Shown here: piece after piece, positions 11,250 to 20,752 of the stretch
Numbering within the stretch: the first letter of the stretch is position 1
Layout: every line of letters begins with the position of its first letter
Assembly: GCA_905221605.1 (NCBI GenBank)
Contig: CAJNDS010002689.1
Coordinates: 97,001 to 161,000, forward strand
Source of the DNA: Symbiodinium natans
Lineage: Eukaryota; Sar; Dinophyceae; Suessiales; Symbiodiniaceae
Length of the DNA stretch: 64,000 bases
Direction: 5' to 3'
Translations under genes and position numbers: made by a program
Notes under the pieces: model-generated
The model's input: the letters and a program-made list of their open reading frames with translations, nothing else
What the model was told of the DNA's origin: nothing
Database searches by the model: none

Positions 11250-12027
11250 GGCGCGATCGCGCAAGCCATTTGCCGTTTCTAAGAAGAGTGGGACGATACA
11301 AGCTAAAACAGCTCGAAGCAGCCGCGTTGGGCAGTCCCGTCCTTGGGCCAATCAAGCGGCCAGTCAGCTTTTGCACCTGTGTTGCATGTCACTCAGACTC
11401 ACTCAAAGACTAGCGTGATGGAACGAACCTCAATGGCTTGGTCTTCTGGTCGTGAGCAACCCTGAAGCAGACTTATTGAGCCTGATACTGCTTGTGTGTG
11501 GCTCTGTTGCACGATGCTGCGCGGCTGCTTTCTGGGCTCAGTTGCAGACCTTTGCTTGGCCACCAAGTTGGCTCAGCCGCGAGGTATCCACCTCTCGTGC
11601 TGAGTTGCTGAGGCAGATTTCTTGTCCACAGGCCATGGTTCTAAGTTCTAAGTAAACAAAAGCGAGGGACTGCATGGACATGCATGAGTGCTGCATCTGC
11701 CAACATCGGCCGCAACCACAGCCGTTTTTCCAATCATCGCAGAGTCGCATAGTCTATGCGAGGTTTAGCTCGGAGCAATTAGCAGGACGTCCTGGGTCTT
11801 CCCCAGGACGCCACGGCTTTGCGCGAAGTCTTCCAGATGCGGCTGCCGCACCGTCTGTCAGTAAAGATATCCATTTGGCTACGTCTTCATGACATGGAGG
11901 CAACCATTATGTAGTGTTTTGCATGAAAATGTCATGTTAAGTCACTACCGTAGCGATGCAAGTAGAGTCACATGTGTCGAAACTACTCTAACGCCGCTTG
12001 TTGGCGCTCAGTTCGCCACAGCTTGCC

Positions 12028-14307
12028 TCATGCAAAACCAAGCCTCCGCTTCTGGTCTTCTAGAATGCCGCTTGCCTTCCTCATGTCCTCACTCAACTCT
12101 TCCGCGCCGAGCGTCTCTGCAATGGTGTCCACGCAGCGCCGCAAGTCGTGCCAGAAGGTGAATGCAAGCTTCAGGTCTTCAACAGGCTGCGCGCAGCATG
12201 GGAATCGCTTGCCAACATCAACTGGGAAGCTGTCAGCATCTCCACGGTATTCCAAGAAGTACCGCACTACAATCCCCATGCATGCCCGAGGCAGCATGAA
12301 GGTCGGTAGCTCGGCCGGAACATGTGGATAAGAATCTCTGTGCACTGGGGATGCGCACATGAAGCCCTTGGGCAGCAATTTGACCTTTGCCAGGTCCTTC
12401 AGCAGAACAGATGCCAAGGCTCCCTCGACCATCTGTCGAAGAGTTCGCTTCAGCACACGAACGAGGGCATGGAACGCAGCCAAGTCAAAATCAACGTCTG
12501 AGTCCCACATGATGTTTTTGAGTTTCATGGGCACTAAGGACATGACACGGCACAGGAGGAGCATTCCACAGACCTTGTCCTTCTCGGCGGCGTTCTGCAA
12601 TTGGCTAGAGACTGGGTATTTCACTTCTGATGGAAAAGGCTTGTCTGCGTGTGCTGCTTCGAATGGCTCTCCATTGAGCTGACCATATTTCATGAGCTCA
12701 AGTGCTGTGAGGCACGGCTCTGTCAGGTTTCTCGGCGTGTCCTTGAGCACATCACTCAGAACTGTCGCACCACCATCCTCGGAGGAAATCAGGTCTAGCT
12801 TCTCTAGGACAATGAAGTGTACCAGCGCAGACAAGGAATGAAGGTGATCATCAAAGGAGGGCGGCTGTGGCTCCTTAATGCCTTGCATGAGCGGACCATC
12901 TTGTTCAAACTCACGAGCATGCCAGTTCAGGCAAAACTTGAAATCCACCTTCTCCACTTTCTGGCGGTTCATCTCGGCCTTCACTGACTGGCATGTGATC
13001 TTCCATCGAAGACCTTGCTGGATGTCGGGCTGGATGATCCTAGCATCTCGGGGCAAATTTGCATCAGTTCCAAGAGCCTGCCGGATATTGCTGGGCTCCC
13101 AGTAGGCCTTGCACAAAATTGATTTGTTCTGGAAGCTCTTGTGCAGGTGCTGGGCGATCAATCCCAGCGAGGTTCTGCGGTAGTCCTGCAAGTCCGTGAG
13201 AAGCGATCGGAACTCATTGGTGTCAATGAGCGGCTGTGATTTGTCTGTCCATTCTCCCTTGGCAAGTGCTTGGGGAAGCTTGTGGGAAATGATGCCGTGG
13301 AGCATAAGGTAGTAGAGGCTGGGAGGAAGTTTTTGGCCCATGATGGAGGAAAAGTCGTTGGGGACCGATGGAGGCGGTCCAGTCTTCGATGCTCCCAAAG
13401 GGCGAATTGCATGATCTTGAAGGTGCAAAACTGGGGAGTTCTGGACGAGGACTTTGCAGATGCAGTAGCCATCCACATGGTCGCTCTTCATGTCCTCGGT
13501 GGGAAAGGTCTGCATCCAGTTGATCAACGGAGCTTGCCGGATGATGTACACGGCAGCGTCGAAGTTGAATCGCTGTCCCTGATGCTGAGCGACCGAATGG
13601 CCAAAGGGACTAAGGTTGAGGTACGGATAGGTGAGGCAGTACTCGGTGCCCGCAAGCATGCAGGCATCGACAAATTCATCCCATGAAAGCTGCCACTTGT
13701 TCAACACAGCCTCTAAGTCCACCCAATCAAAGGACACTTGGCTAAAGTTCAAGTGGATCACAACTGACTTGACACCATAGAGGAGCAGGCCCGGTGGCCC
13801 GAAGACCGTTTGGACGATCCCCTGCTCTAGAAAGTGTGCCAGCTGAGCGCCGGCAAAATATGGGGCTTGAAGACATTCGTAGCCCTTTTGGCGGAGGTGG
13901 TGGAAGATAAAATAGACAAAGTCACCATTGATGCGGCTGGTGGAAACTGCAAAGCATTTCTGGGCCGCAGACTTGTCACCGGAGGCCAGATAATTCCAGG
14001 CCATGTCCATTTGCTGATCCATGCGGCTGACGAACATGGAATGCTGTGGTCCTGGTGCCACGCCTTGGAACACGAAGAGCGGCGTGATGCCCCACTCCTT
14101 GAAGCTCTCTAGCTCTTTGTCCACAAAGCCAAAGATGCCTGGCGGTATGCCGCCCAAAGCATCAGCAAAGGGATCCTTCAGAGCTTGTATAGATCGCAGC
14201 CAGAACACTGCGTCCACGCCCACGTGAGCATTCTTAATCTCGTTCAGCTTCCCACTATTTACAAGGCCCTGATCGGCGAGGTGCGTCTGGAGATGTCTCA
14301 CACGCAT
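12028..14307 (-). CDS. MKT1: MKT1-type post-transcriptional regulator (inactive FEN1-like)
   Basis: A 759-residue protein is encoded without introns. Residues 1-85 match the MKT1 N-terminal XPG-N-like region: conserved Asp32 in HVGVDAVFW, then the strand-turn PLFVFQG at 76-82, where true FEN1/XPG nucleases have VFDG. The XPG-I-like segment follows as APYFAGAQLAHF (148-159), lacking the acidic residues of the catalytic EAEA motif, then GPPGLLLYG. The C-terminal half (about 350-759) corresponds to the MKT1 alpha-helical regions. In yeast and trypanosomes MKT1 acts with PBP1 in the cytoplasm to regulate mRNA stability and translation; loss of the nuclease residues is typical. I chose ATG 14307 because MRVRHLQTHLADQGLV aligns with the usual MKT1 start. 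The intron-free frame may reflect retroposition. Confidence 0.9.
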   Translation of the reverse strand: MRVRHLQTHLADQGLVNSGKLNEIKNAHVGVDAVFWLRSIQALKDPFADALGGIPPGIFGFVDKELESFKEWGITPLFVFQGVAPGPQHSMFVSRMDQQMDMAWNYLASGDKSAAQKCFAVSTSRINGDFVYFIFHHLRQKGYECLQAPYFAGAQLAHFLEQGIVQTVFGPPGLLLYGVKSVVIHLNFSQVSFDWVDLEAVLNKWQLSWDEFVDACMLAGTEYCLTYPYLNLSPFGHSVAQHQGQRFNFDAAVYIIRQAPLINWMQTFPTEDMKSDHVDGYCICKVLVQNSPVLHLQDHAIRPLGASKTGPPPSVPNDFSSIMGQKLPPSLYYLMLHGIISHKLPQALAKGEWTDKSQPLIDTNEFRSLLTDLQDYRRTSLGLIAQHLHKSFQNKSILCKAYWEPSNIRQALGTDANLPRDARIIQPDIQQGLRWKITCQSVKAEMNRQKVEKVDFKFCLNWHAREFEQDGPLMQGIKEPQPPSFDDHLHSLSALVHFIVLEKLDLISSEDGGATVLSDVLKDTPRNLTEPCLTALELMKYGQLNGEPFEAAHADKPFPSEVKYPVSSQLQNAAEKDKVCGMLLLCRVMSLVPMKLKNIMWDSDVDFDLAAFHALVRVLKRTLRQMVEGALASVLLKDLAKVKLLPKGFMCASPVHRDSYPHVPAELPTFMLPRACMGIVVRYFLEYRGDADSFPVDVGKRFPCCAQPVEDLKLAFTFWHDLRRCVDTIAETLGAEELSEDMRKASGILEDQKRRLGFA

Positions 14308-14342
14308 TATGCTGGCACCTCCGCACCAGTTCACTGGCTCAT
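14308..14342 (-). other. Putative 5' UTR and trans-splice acceptor of MKT1
   Basis: On the minus strand the sequence GGGGCCTTTTGCAG ends at 14343, 35 bases before the chosen ATG. A short pyrimidine run followed by CAG suits spliced-leader addition, which dinoflagellate mRNAs undergo. This is inference from position and motif only. Confidence 0.35.
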
Positions 14343-14355
14343 CTGCAAAAGGCCC

Positions 14356-14622
14356 CTAAGTGAGCCCAAATGCCTCCAGATATCCCTGTGGCAAGCACGA
14401 CGCATCAAAGAACACCTGGTCAGCTGATGAGCTAGGCGTGTGGAGAGTACTGAGTTCTGCCACAGTTTTGGTGGAACCGCTCGAAGCACGGCAAAGTGCA
14501 ACCATCGGCCTCTGGCTGCTGGGATCAAGTTCTTGCTGTCTGCCTGACGAATATCTTTGAAATTCGCAGTCTTTTGCAATTTCTAGTCGAACTAACTCTG
14601 CTTCATCAGATTCGGACACCAA
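14356..14622 (-). CDS. Open coding-like frame in phase with MKT1, ended by a lone TAG
   Basis: Eighty-eight open codons, from GTG 14622 down to 14359, are in exactly the same frame as MKT1 and separated from it only by the TAG at 14358-14356. The peptide is normal in composition, for example ELVRLEIAKDCEFQRYSSGR and ADQVFFDASCLPQGYLEAFG. It could be the end of an upstream minus-strand gene, a 5' extension of MKT1 broken by one stop, or a 5' UTR that is open by chance. No upstream exon was found; a C/G-homopolymer-rich patch lies at 14640-14720. Confidence 0.3.
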   Translation of the reverse strand: MVSESDEAELVRLEIAKDCEFQRYSSGRQQELDPSSQRPMVALCRASSGSTKTVAELSTLHTPSSSADQVFFDASCLPQGYLEAFGLT

Positions 14623-14728
14623 GCAGCCGGATCCGGTCTCCTTCCCCCCCCCCTCTTCTGGGACCTGAGCCCTTTCTGAAACCCTCCCTGAAACTTTTCC
14701 TGGGACCCCCCCTGAAACCTCTCCATAG

Positions 14729-14870
14729 CTACGAGATTCGGAAAGAAACTATGCAGGAGGTGCGTGAGGATGCAGCAAAACAAAAGAGTCTTCCCGGCAA
14801 CTACGTGTGGGATGCGGAAGCTGATGCTACACCGCTACACAGGCGGTTTCAGAAGCTGAACGAGACATGA
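14729..14870 (+). CDS. Small plus-strand terminal exon candidate
   Basis: After a possible acceptor CTCCATAG the frame reads YEIRKETMQEVREDAAKQKS and continues with LPGNYVWDAEADATPLHRRF to a TGA at 14868. The peptide is strongly helical and charged. Upstream exons on this strand would have to overlap the minus-strand MKT1 locus, so it may be a retroposed fragment rather than the end of a live gene. No family was recognised. Confidence 0.3.
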
Positions 14871-17800
14871 GGTTATGGCAGGGACTTTGCCCATCTTCCG
14901 GACCTCTGTCGTAGCATTCTTGTGGTCGTGGTCGTTGCCAGAGGGAGGATGCGGCCATGAGTATTATTTGGTGCCTTCCCAATATGGTGATGGGGAAGGT
15001 TGCTTTTGATTGGTGCCAAACATTTAGGCAAACGTGCTAGCAGCTAGCATGAGTTGGCGTGGGCGCACCGGATGCCGAGATATACCTGTTCAAACCGAGA
15101 CTTCGTGGGAAGCTTACAGGTCGAACTGCCTGCTTCGCCACATCCGCGTCTGCAGCTCGATTTGCGCCATCCTTGGCATGCACCACTAGAACTTCAACAA
15201 AGACGTCGCATTTAAATATTTGTCCACCACTTCCCTGATATCTCCTTGATAATAAAGCACAACATTCTGTCGAACACTTGGGGCCACGGGTGACCGGATC
15301 CCACCTGCCACGCTAGTAAACTAGTCAACACGCAAGCTGTTTATTTATCACCACAATGAAGCAACACATGTGGCGGCGGAGGCCGCCGTTGTTGGACGGC
15401 TAGTTCCGCCTCCGTGTTTGTCAGAGTTGAACACATAAAGCACAAACCAGCCGGGTCTCCACCAAATCTTGAGGCTCACGAGCATCAACAAGCAGAAGTC
15501 GCGGTGCAGTCGAGAATGCACCCATCACCAGGCCTTGAGAGCACCCCACGTAAAATAGCATCGCTTCCGTGATGGTGGTGCAGTCAGCAAACTAGTCAAC
15601 AGACATGCGGACGGAGAAACTAAGAATGAAAAAAGACCATGGCGACACGCGATTGACGATCTTTTCGCTGAAATTCGCTGCACACAATGCCTGCTGGCCC
15701 CCTCAAGGTTTTTCCATGTAGGCTGTAGACGCTGTAACCAGGAAGAGTACAGAGCCGGAAGGGCAGCAGCTTGGATGTGATGGCAAGTCGCCACTCTGCA
15801 CCATCCCAAACTATGAGCTGCTCGGAAATGAAACCTGAGACCTCTTTTCGAGAGTTGAGACCCATTCAAATCCTTCCACATGTTCCGCAGATTTTGATAC
15901 TACTAGCAGCTACATTCTTGCCAAGTTGCGCTGCACTGTTGGTTTGAGCACAGCCTGAAAGCTAGGCATGGCACGCGGAGCAAGGCAGTTCACAAGCACT
16001 GCAATCATTCTCAAATCGCTTCCAGTCGCATATCGCGAGTCGTCTCGCATCCGAGCAGTTGGATCACGCGAAAGCCGATCAGGACCTTGAGAGGAGTCAA
16101 AGCTGATTCGGGCTTTGAGCTTTGTAGGTGTCTTTCTTTGGGGAGCTCGGGCCCGTGCACCAGTGAACAAACACGAGGTCGTCTCGAGTGTACAAGGCAA
16201 AAAAGCATGACCTGGGTTCAACGGCCCGACAAGGACGACATCACATCACATCCAGGAGCAACGACACTCCCTGCAGATGTGCAGCGTGGAAGGCAGCTCT
16301 GCCTTCGCCAGCTGCGCGGGGCTTTGGCAGTCCATTACCTGTCTAATTCTGCGAACCGCATGTCAAATCCAACGTGTTGATGATGTAGTATTCAGTAGTA
16401 CGCTCAACCGATGATGGGTTCTGACTTCATTCTCCACATGCGGTGCATGCTGGCCTTGGCTTCCAGAACTGGCGCAGTGCTCGCAGCACTGACCTTCTTG
16501 ATACACCGCACAGCCACCCACTGCCCGTCGTACCAAAACATCAACACCGTCCCAATGGCTATCACAGACCGTATTGGCTGTGTCAAGACTAGCACACTGC
16601 TGCTGCTGCCAGATTTTTTCACATCGCCTCTCCACTCGCCGTGCCAAGCCGACTCAATGACAGACGCGAGGAGAGGATGAGCTTCAGGCAACCTCAGATG
16701 GGCTGACACAACTAGTACCTGTTCATCTTCTGGGCATTGTCGCTTCCGAAAAGGACAACCGGAAAACACCATGGCCCCATGGCACACCGCTGTGTCACAG
16801 CTGTGCCACAGGCCAGCAGCCCTCGCTTTGAAGGGTTTTTGCGAGACGTTCAATGCCTCGGCCTGAAGGCTGCCGAACTAAGCTGCAGTGGACCTCGCTT
16901 AGTCGAAACGGTTAAAAAAACAAAACGCCATGGTAACGGCAACTGTCGTTGTGCGATATTGCTGTGCTCCGGCAGGGGGCTGTCCTCTTTTTGCACCAGG
17001 CGTTGCAGCAGCCCTTGGGCTGCTTGTGATAGCCGCAGCGGCCTGGACTGCGCAAGGCCGCATGGCCAGCACACGGCGATTTGTGCCAGTTGTGTAAATT
17101 TAGAGCTGGAGCGCAAGAATTCAGGCACCTCCCCCATTGATTCTCGCCATATGCTGGTAGAAACTACAAGATGTCAGGGGATCAACTGCTCTGCAACTGC
17201 CGTGTCGGCTTGCCAAAAACTCGCATTTGCAACTGAGCACGGCACGCCCGCAGAAAATCCTTACGGGGCAGGAAAAGGCCTACATGGCTAATATCCTCGT
17301 TCGTGGTTGGGTTGTGAGCTGTGGAGCACATCGAACAAAGCATCTGTCAAAATGGGCAGCAAGAATGGAAGACCAAACATACTGTTGATGGAGGAAATCT
17401 TGCACCGCTTTTAATGGCCAAGCAAAATAGAGACCCCGCGCCCCGTTGTTAATTCGACATCCTGCTTAAATACGACGCAAACGTGATGGTCTGGGTAGCG
17501 AGCTGTCTGGAAGGCAGAAAAGTTCCAGGAGGCATGAACCGTTAGTGAACCCTTGCCTGTTTGCAGCTGGGTTTCCTCGGCTGTGGTGGAAAGCTGCGCC
17601 GCTGCCAACTCACCAACAGGCCCCTTTGGCCTTCCCGAGCGGCTCGCGACAAGTCAATCAAGTGGTGCACAGCAACACAGACCCTCTAGCAATGGACGTC
17701 CCTTCTGCACGCTTTGCCTCGGTTGGGTCAAGGCTCTGGCGGCGGAAACCCTGGCAAACCAAGGCGAATCCACGTCAAAGTCAAAGACATGTACAGACCA

Positions 17801-18036
17801 TGGCCCAATCATGGTGGTTGGCAGAACTCAGGACGGCACCAAGATAAACTCTTCGCCTCTTTGACGAGTAGCTCATTCAGGAAATACCTGATTTTCGATC
17901 AGCTCCGACCAACTCTGGGATGCCACTGAAATTCTGGAAGTGGCCGTTTTTTTCCTGAACCCCCTTCAACAGTCCGGGACCTGAGTAAGGCTACCCCCTT
18001 CCTCGTTTTGCTTTATTTCGTGTTTATATCACTCCA
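14871..18036. other. No gene recognised
   Basis: This stretch contains a near-palindrome TGCTAGCAGCTAGCA at about 15036-15050 and a GC-rich inverted repeat at 15362-15408 built on GGCGGAGGCCGCC. A minus-strand frame at 16404-16580 reads VLMFWYDGQWVAVRCIKK before a GTCAGT donor and might be an exon. Two frames are open there, so it is not called. Confidence 0.4.
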
Positions 18037-18300
18037 ATGACGACGACTACGATGGGTACAAGGACGACTACGACGACAATTACGACGACGACGACGACGA
18101 GGACGAGGACGAGGAGGACGAGGACGAGGACGACGAGGACGAGGACGAGGGAGAGGACGAGGACGAGGACGAGGACGAGGACCAGGACGAGGACGAGGAC
18201 GAGGACGAGGACCAGGACGAGGACGACGATGACGACGATGACGACGATTACGACGATTACGACGACGATGAAGACGATTACGATCACGACGACTACGAAA
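18037..18300. repeat. GAC/GAG-rich minisatellite
   Basis: About 260 bases consist almost entirely of GAC, GAG, GAT and TAC triplets, with a core of GACGAG hexamers. One frame is Asp/Glu-rich and another Thr/Arg-rich; neither has flanking coding sequence. The strand is almost pure A/C/G with T only in GAT/TAC triplets. Confidence 0.85.
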
Positions 18301-19584
18301 ACAATTTTCACAAACAATAATACTACCTTACTACCTACTGCCTACTCCGAGAACTGCTACGACGATGACAACGACAGCAATCCGCCGAGGCCGGAGGCTT
18401 GAGGCGTTTAGATCCAGGTCTAGGGAACTTTTCATAGTTGTACCTGCCCGCCCCCCCCCCCCCCACCCGCCCCCATCGCGTTAGCGGTTAGATTACGACT
18501 ACGATTCCTACTCCTCCACGACGAATTGAAGACAGAGTTGCGGCTGCTGCACCAGGTCAGCCAACATGCCGCAGCTTCGCACATACCTGTCAGACTGTTA
18601 TTTGTTCAGGCCGGGGCCGTTGTGGCAAGATAAGCGGCCAGGATCCACATCACTTGTCATGAGCTGGCTTGGGAGCGGCTTGGGATGTTTGCAAGACCTT
18701 CGCTCCGCCTGGCTCGGTCCACTTCTGGTGCTGACTCCGGCAGCCAAGCCAGCAAGAGCCAGCGGGAACCTTGGATTCGAGATGAGCGCAACGCCCTGCG
18801 TATGACTACTGACGTCAAAGACTAACATCTCGTCTGGCCTCGTGCTATTGGTGCCACGACAACATATGCAGAAGAGTGGCCTTCAATGTTTTCGCAAAGG
18901 TCAGCCCGGAATAAAAGCAGGCTCGGTTTGTCCGGCTCAAGAAGACTCTTCACCTTCTCTCCCAAAATCCACAACAATGTCTGGCGAATGTGACCCAATG
19001 ACTTGACAAGCGGAAGAGAGCAAACACAGAGGGAGCCATGATCGAAGCAACTAGTCGCGGCTTGGTTCCAAGCTCTCCAAGGATAGGTTTCAGTCCCTAG
19101 CCAACCAAGCACAGGGAGTGACAGCCTGCCAGACCGGATTGCAATATGCTGCTATTGGCAGTAGTGCCTCGCCAGAGCAGTACGCAACCAAAACATTTCA
19201 ACGAGGATTGTCGTACCATCCTCGTTGGAGGTACGTACTTGTAGTGCAGGCCAAATGGCTGCACAGGTGTGCACGAGCAGACATAGACATAGAGCATGTG
19301 TCATCCGAACGGCTGACTGTCTGACCATTGGCCAAGAAACTGTGAGTGTTCGGTGTCTTGTAGGAGGGTAAGAATCTAAGAAGCAACTCGACAGCATTCT
19401 TCGTTATCCCGTTGTACATAACCACAAGATCTGCCCATGCCCTCTGTGCGAGGCGCATGGATCAGCTCTGCCAAGCTACTTGGGGGTGAGGGCCTGGGAC
19501 GAAAGCTAGTTAAGGTACCACGGAAGAGCTTCCGTCAACATGGCATCAACTACGCAGAAGGACAAGCGCACGCAAAGGCAGCAG
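18301..19584. other. No gene recognised
   Basis: A poly-C tract of about 14 bases lies near 18450. Frames are short and overlapping. Downstream exons of the minus-strand gene at 19.6-20.75 kb could lie here but were not found. Confidence 0.4.
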
Positions 19585-20752
19585 GTCGTGTCACCTTTTT
19601 TCTGGCGCAGGTGCCAATATTGACGTGGCATTCCTTCTGGCAATGTGTTGGTGTGTTGCTTTGCTCTGCGGTGTTTTAGCATCTTCCGGAGGGCTCTTTT
19701 TTGAAACGCATGACACCACAACAGATGTTGCACTTACCAAGGGAACCTGTCCAATCCAGCTTTGAGGGACGCCTGACTCAAGTCAACATCAAGGCTTCTG
19801 AGTCTTTTCTTAGGGGGCTTTTCTGTTAGCATCTTCCGGAGGGCTCTTTTTTGAAGCGCATGACACCACAACAGATGTTGCACTCGCAAGGCGAAGTCTG
19901 AAGTCTGTCCAATCCAGCTTTGAGGGACGCCAGACTCAAATCAACATCAAGGTTTCTGAGTCTTTTCTTGGGGGACTTGGGGGGCTTTTCTAGGGCCTGG
20001 GATCCACAGAAAACGGCGTTCATTTGCACCCAATATACGAAAGAAATGAACGCTTGCCCGTTTCCCCAAAACCTGTGTTCGCCACCCGGAAACCGACCGG
20101 GTTTGCTGCGTTTCGTGGCGGAGCCTCCGGGGGCCCTGTATACCCTTCAGGTTGTAAGCTTCGCTTAGGTAAGATACTCCGCTAGCTCCTCAGGGGCTAG
20201 CTTTCGTGATAGATGCGAACGAATCTGAATACCTCGTTGAAGAACTATTTTATGAACTCCCCAAACGGATGACTCCGGACATGATGCCGTTTGCACTTCC
20301 ATGTCCTACAATTAATATCTAGAACAGGCTGTGGGTAGTCTGCTATGGCAGCGCCGATATATTCTGGCGTTGCATCTTCTAGTTTTGCGGCAGCGGCTTT
20401 TGCAACGGTGGGCCATCGGCCCGAGAGCACACTGGCGGTCGAATTAAGTTGAAGCAAACTCGGTAAAACAACTACAATAGCATGCTCTGTGGATACATCT
20501 TTCGCCTCCAATCTGTGATCCTCTTGTTTCTGCTGTGTAAAGGGCTTGTGTTGTTGATCCGGCTCACGTTGGTCTGTTGCGGGCCTGTGCAAGTCGGCAG
20601 GAGAGGAAGCTGTGAGCTTCAGTGTAAAGACCTACATACAAATGTTTCTGGGACGTGTTGGTAACATTTGGTAAAGAGTTTGACTCACCATTCAGAGAAG
20701 CCACACATCGCTGGAACTCCTCCAATACACCAGCACCGGCTGATGCTGACAT
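19585..20752 (-). CDS. Unidentified multi-exon gene with a duplicated exon
   Basis: The start is modelled at ATG 20752: MSASAGAGVLEEFQRCVASL then Asn, with donor GTGAGT at 20688 (exon 20689-20752, phase 1). A phase-compatible exon begins at 20522 after ACAAG and reads AIVVVLPSLLQLNSTASVLS, then GRWPTVAKAAAAKLEDATPE and more, to about 20300. Further down the same strand are two tandem exon copies: one from about 19991 to 19890 and the other from about 19822 to 19738 with donor GTAAGT. Both encode KKRLR(S/N)LDVDLS(Q/L)ASLKAGLDR. A last candidate ends near 19598 before GTGACA. Phases between the later exons could not be reconciled, so the gene may be alternatively spliced or damaged. No family was recognised. 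Confidence 0.4.
19676..19993. repeat. 150-bp tandem duplication containing an exon and its donor
   Basis: Copies begin at about 19676 and 19826, each with TTAGCATCTTCCGGAGGGCT, and are roughly 90 percent alike. The duplicated unit covers intron end, exon and 5' splice site of the minus-strand gene. Confidence 0.9.

Larger units (their letters stand above)
7053..12027. other. Long stretch with few coding signals
   Basis: Apart from one exon candidate at 8095-8182 and the repeats listed separately, nothing convincing was read. Overlapping short frames at 7388-7843, 8096-8605, 10081-10424 and 10421-10894 lack family similarity or splice context. Confidence 0.45.

Noticed and set aside
14308-14334. 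GTG at 14334 as MKT1 start
   Set aside because: Eukaryotic start should be ATG, and the ATG at 14307 aligns with the usual MKT1 N-terminus.
18037-18402. 121-codon Thr/Arg frame starting ATG
   Set aside because: Pure consequence of the GAC/GAG triplet array.
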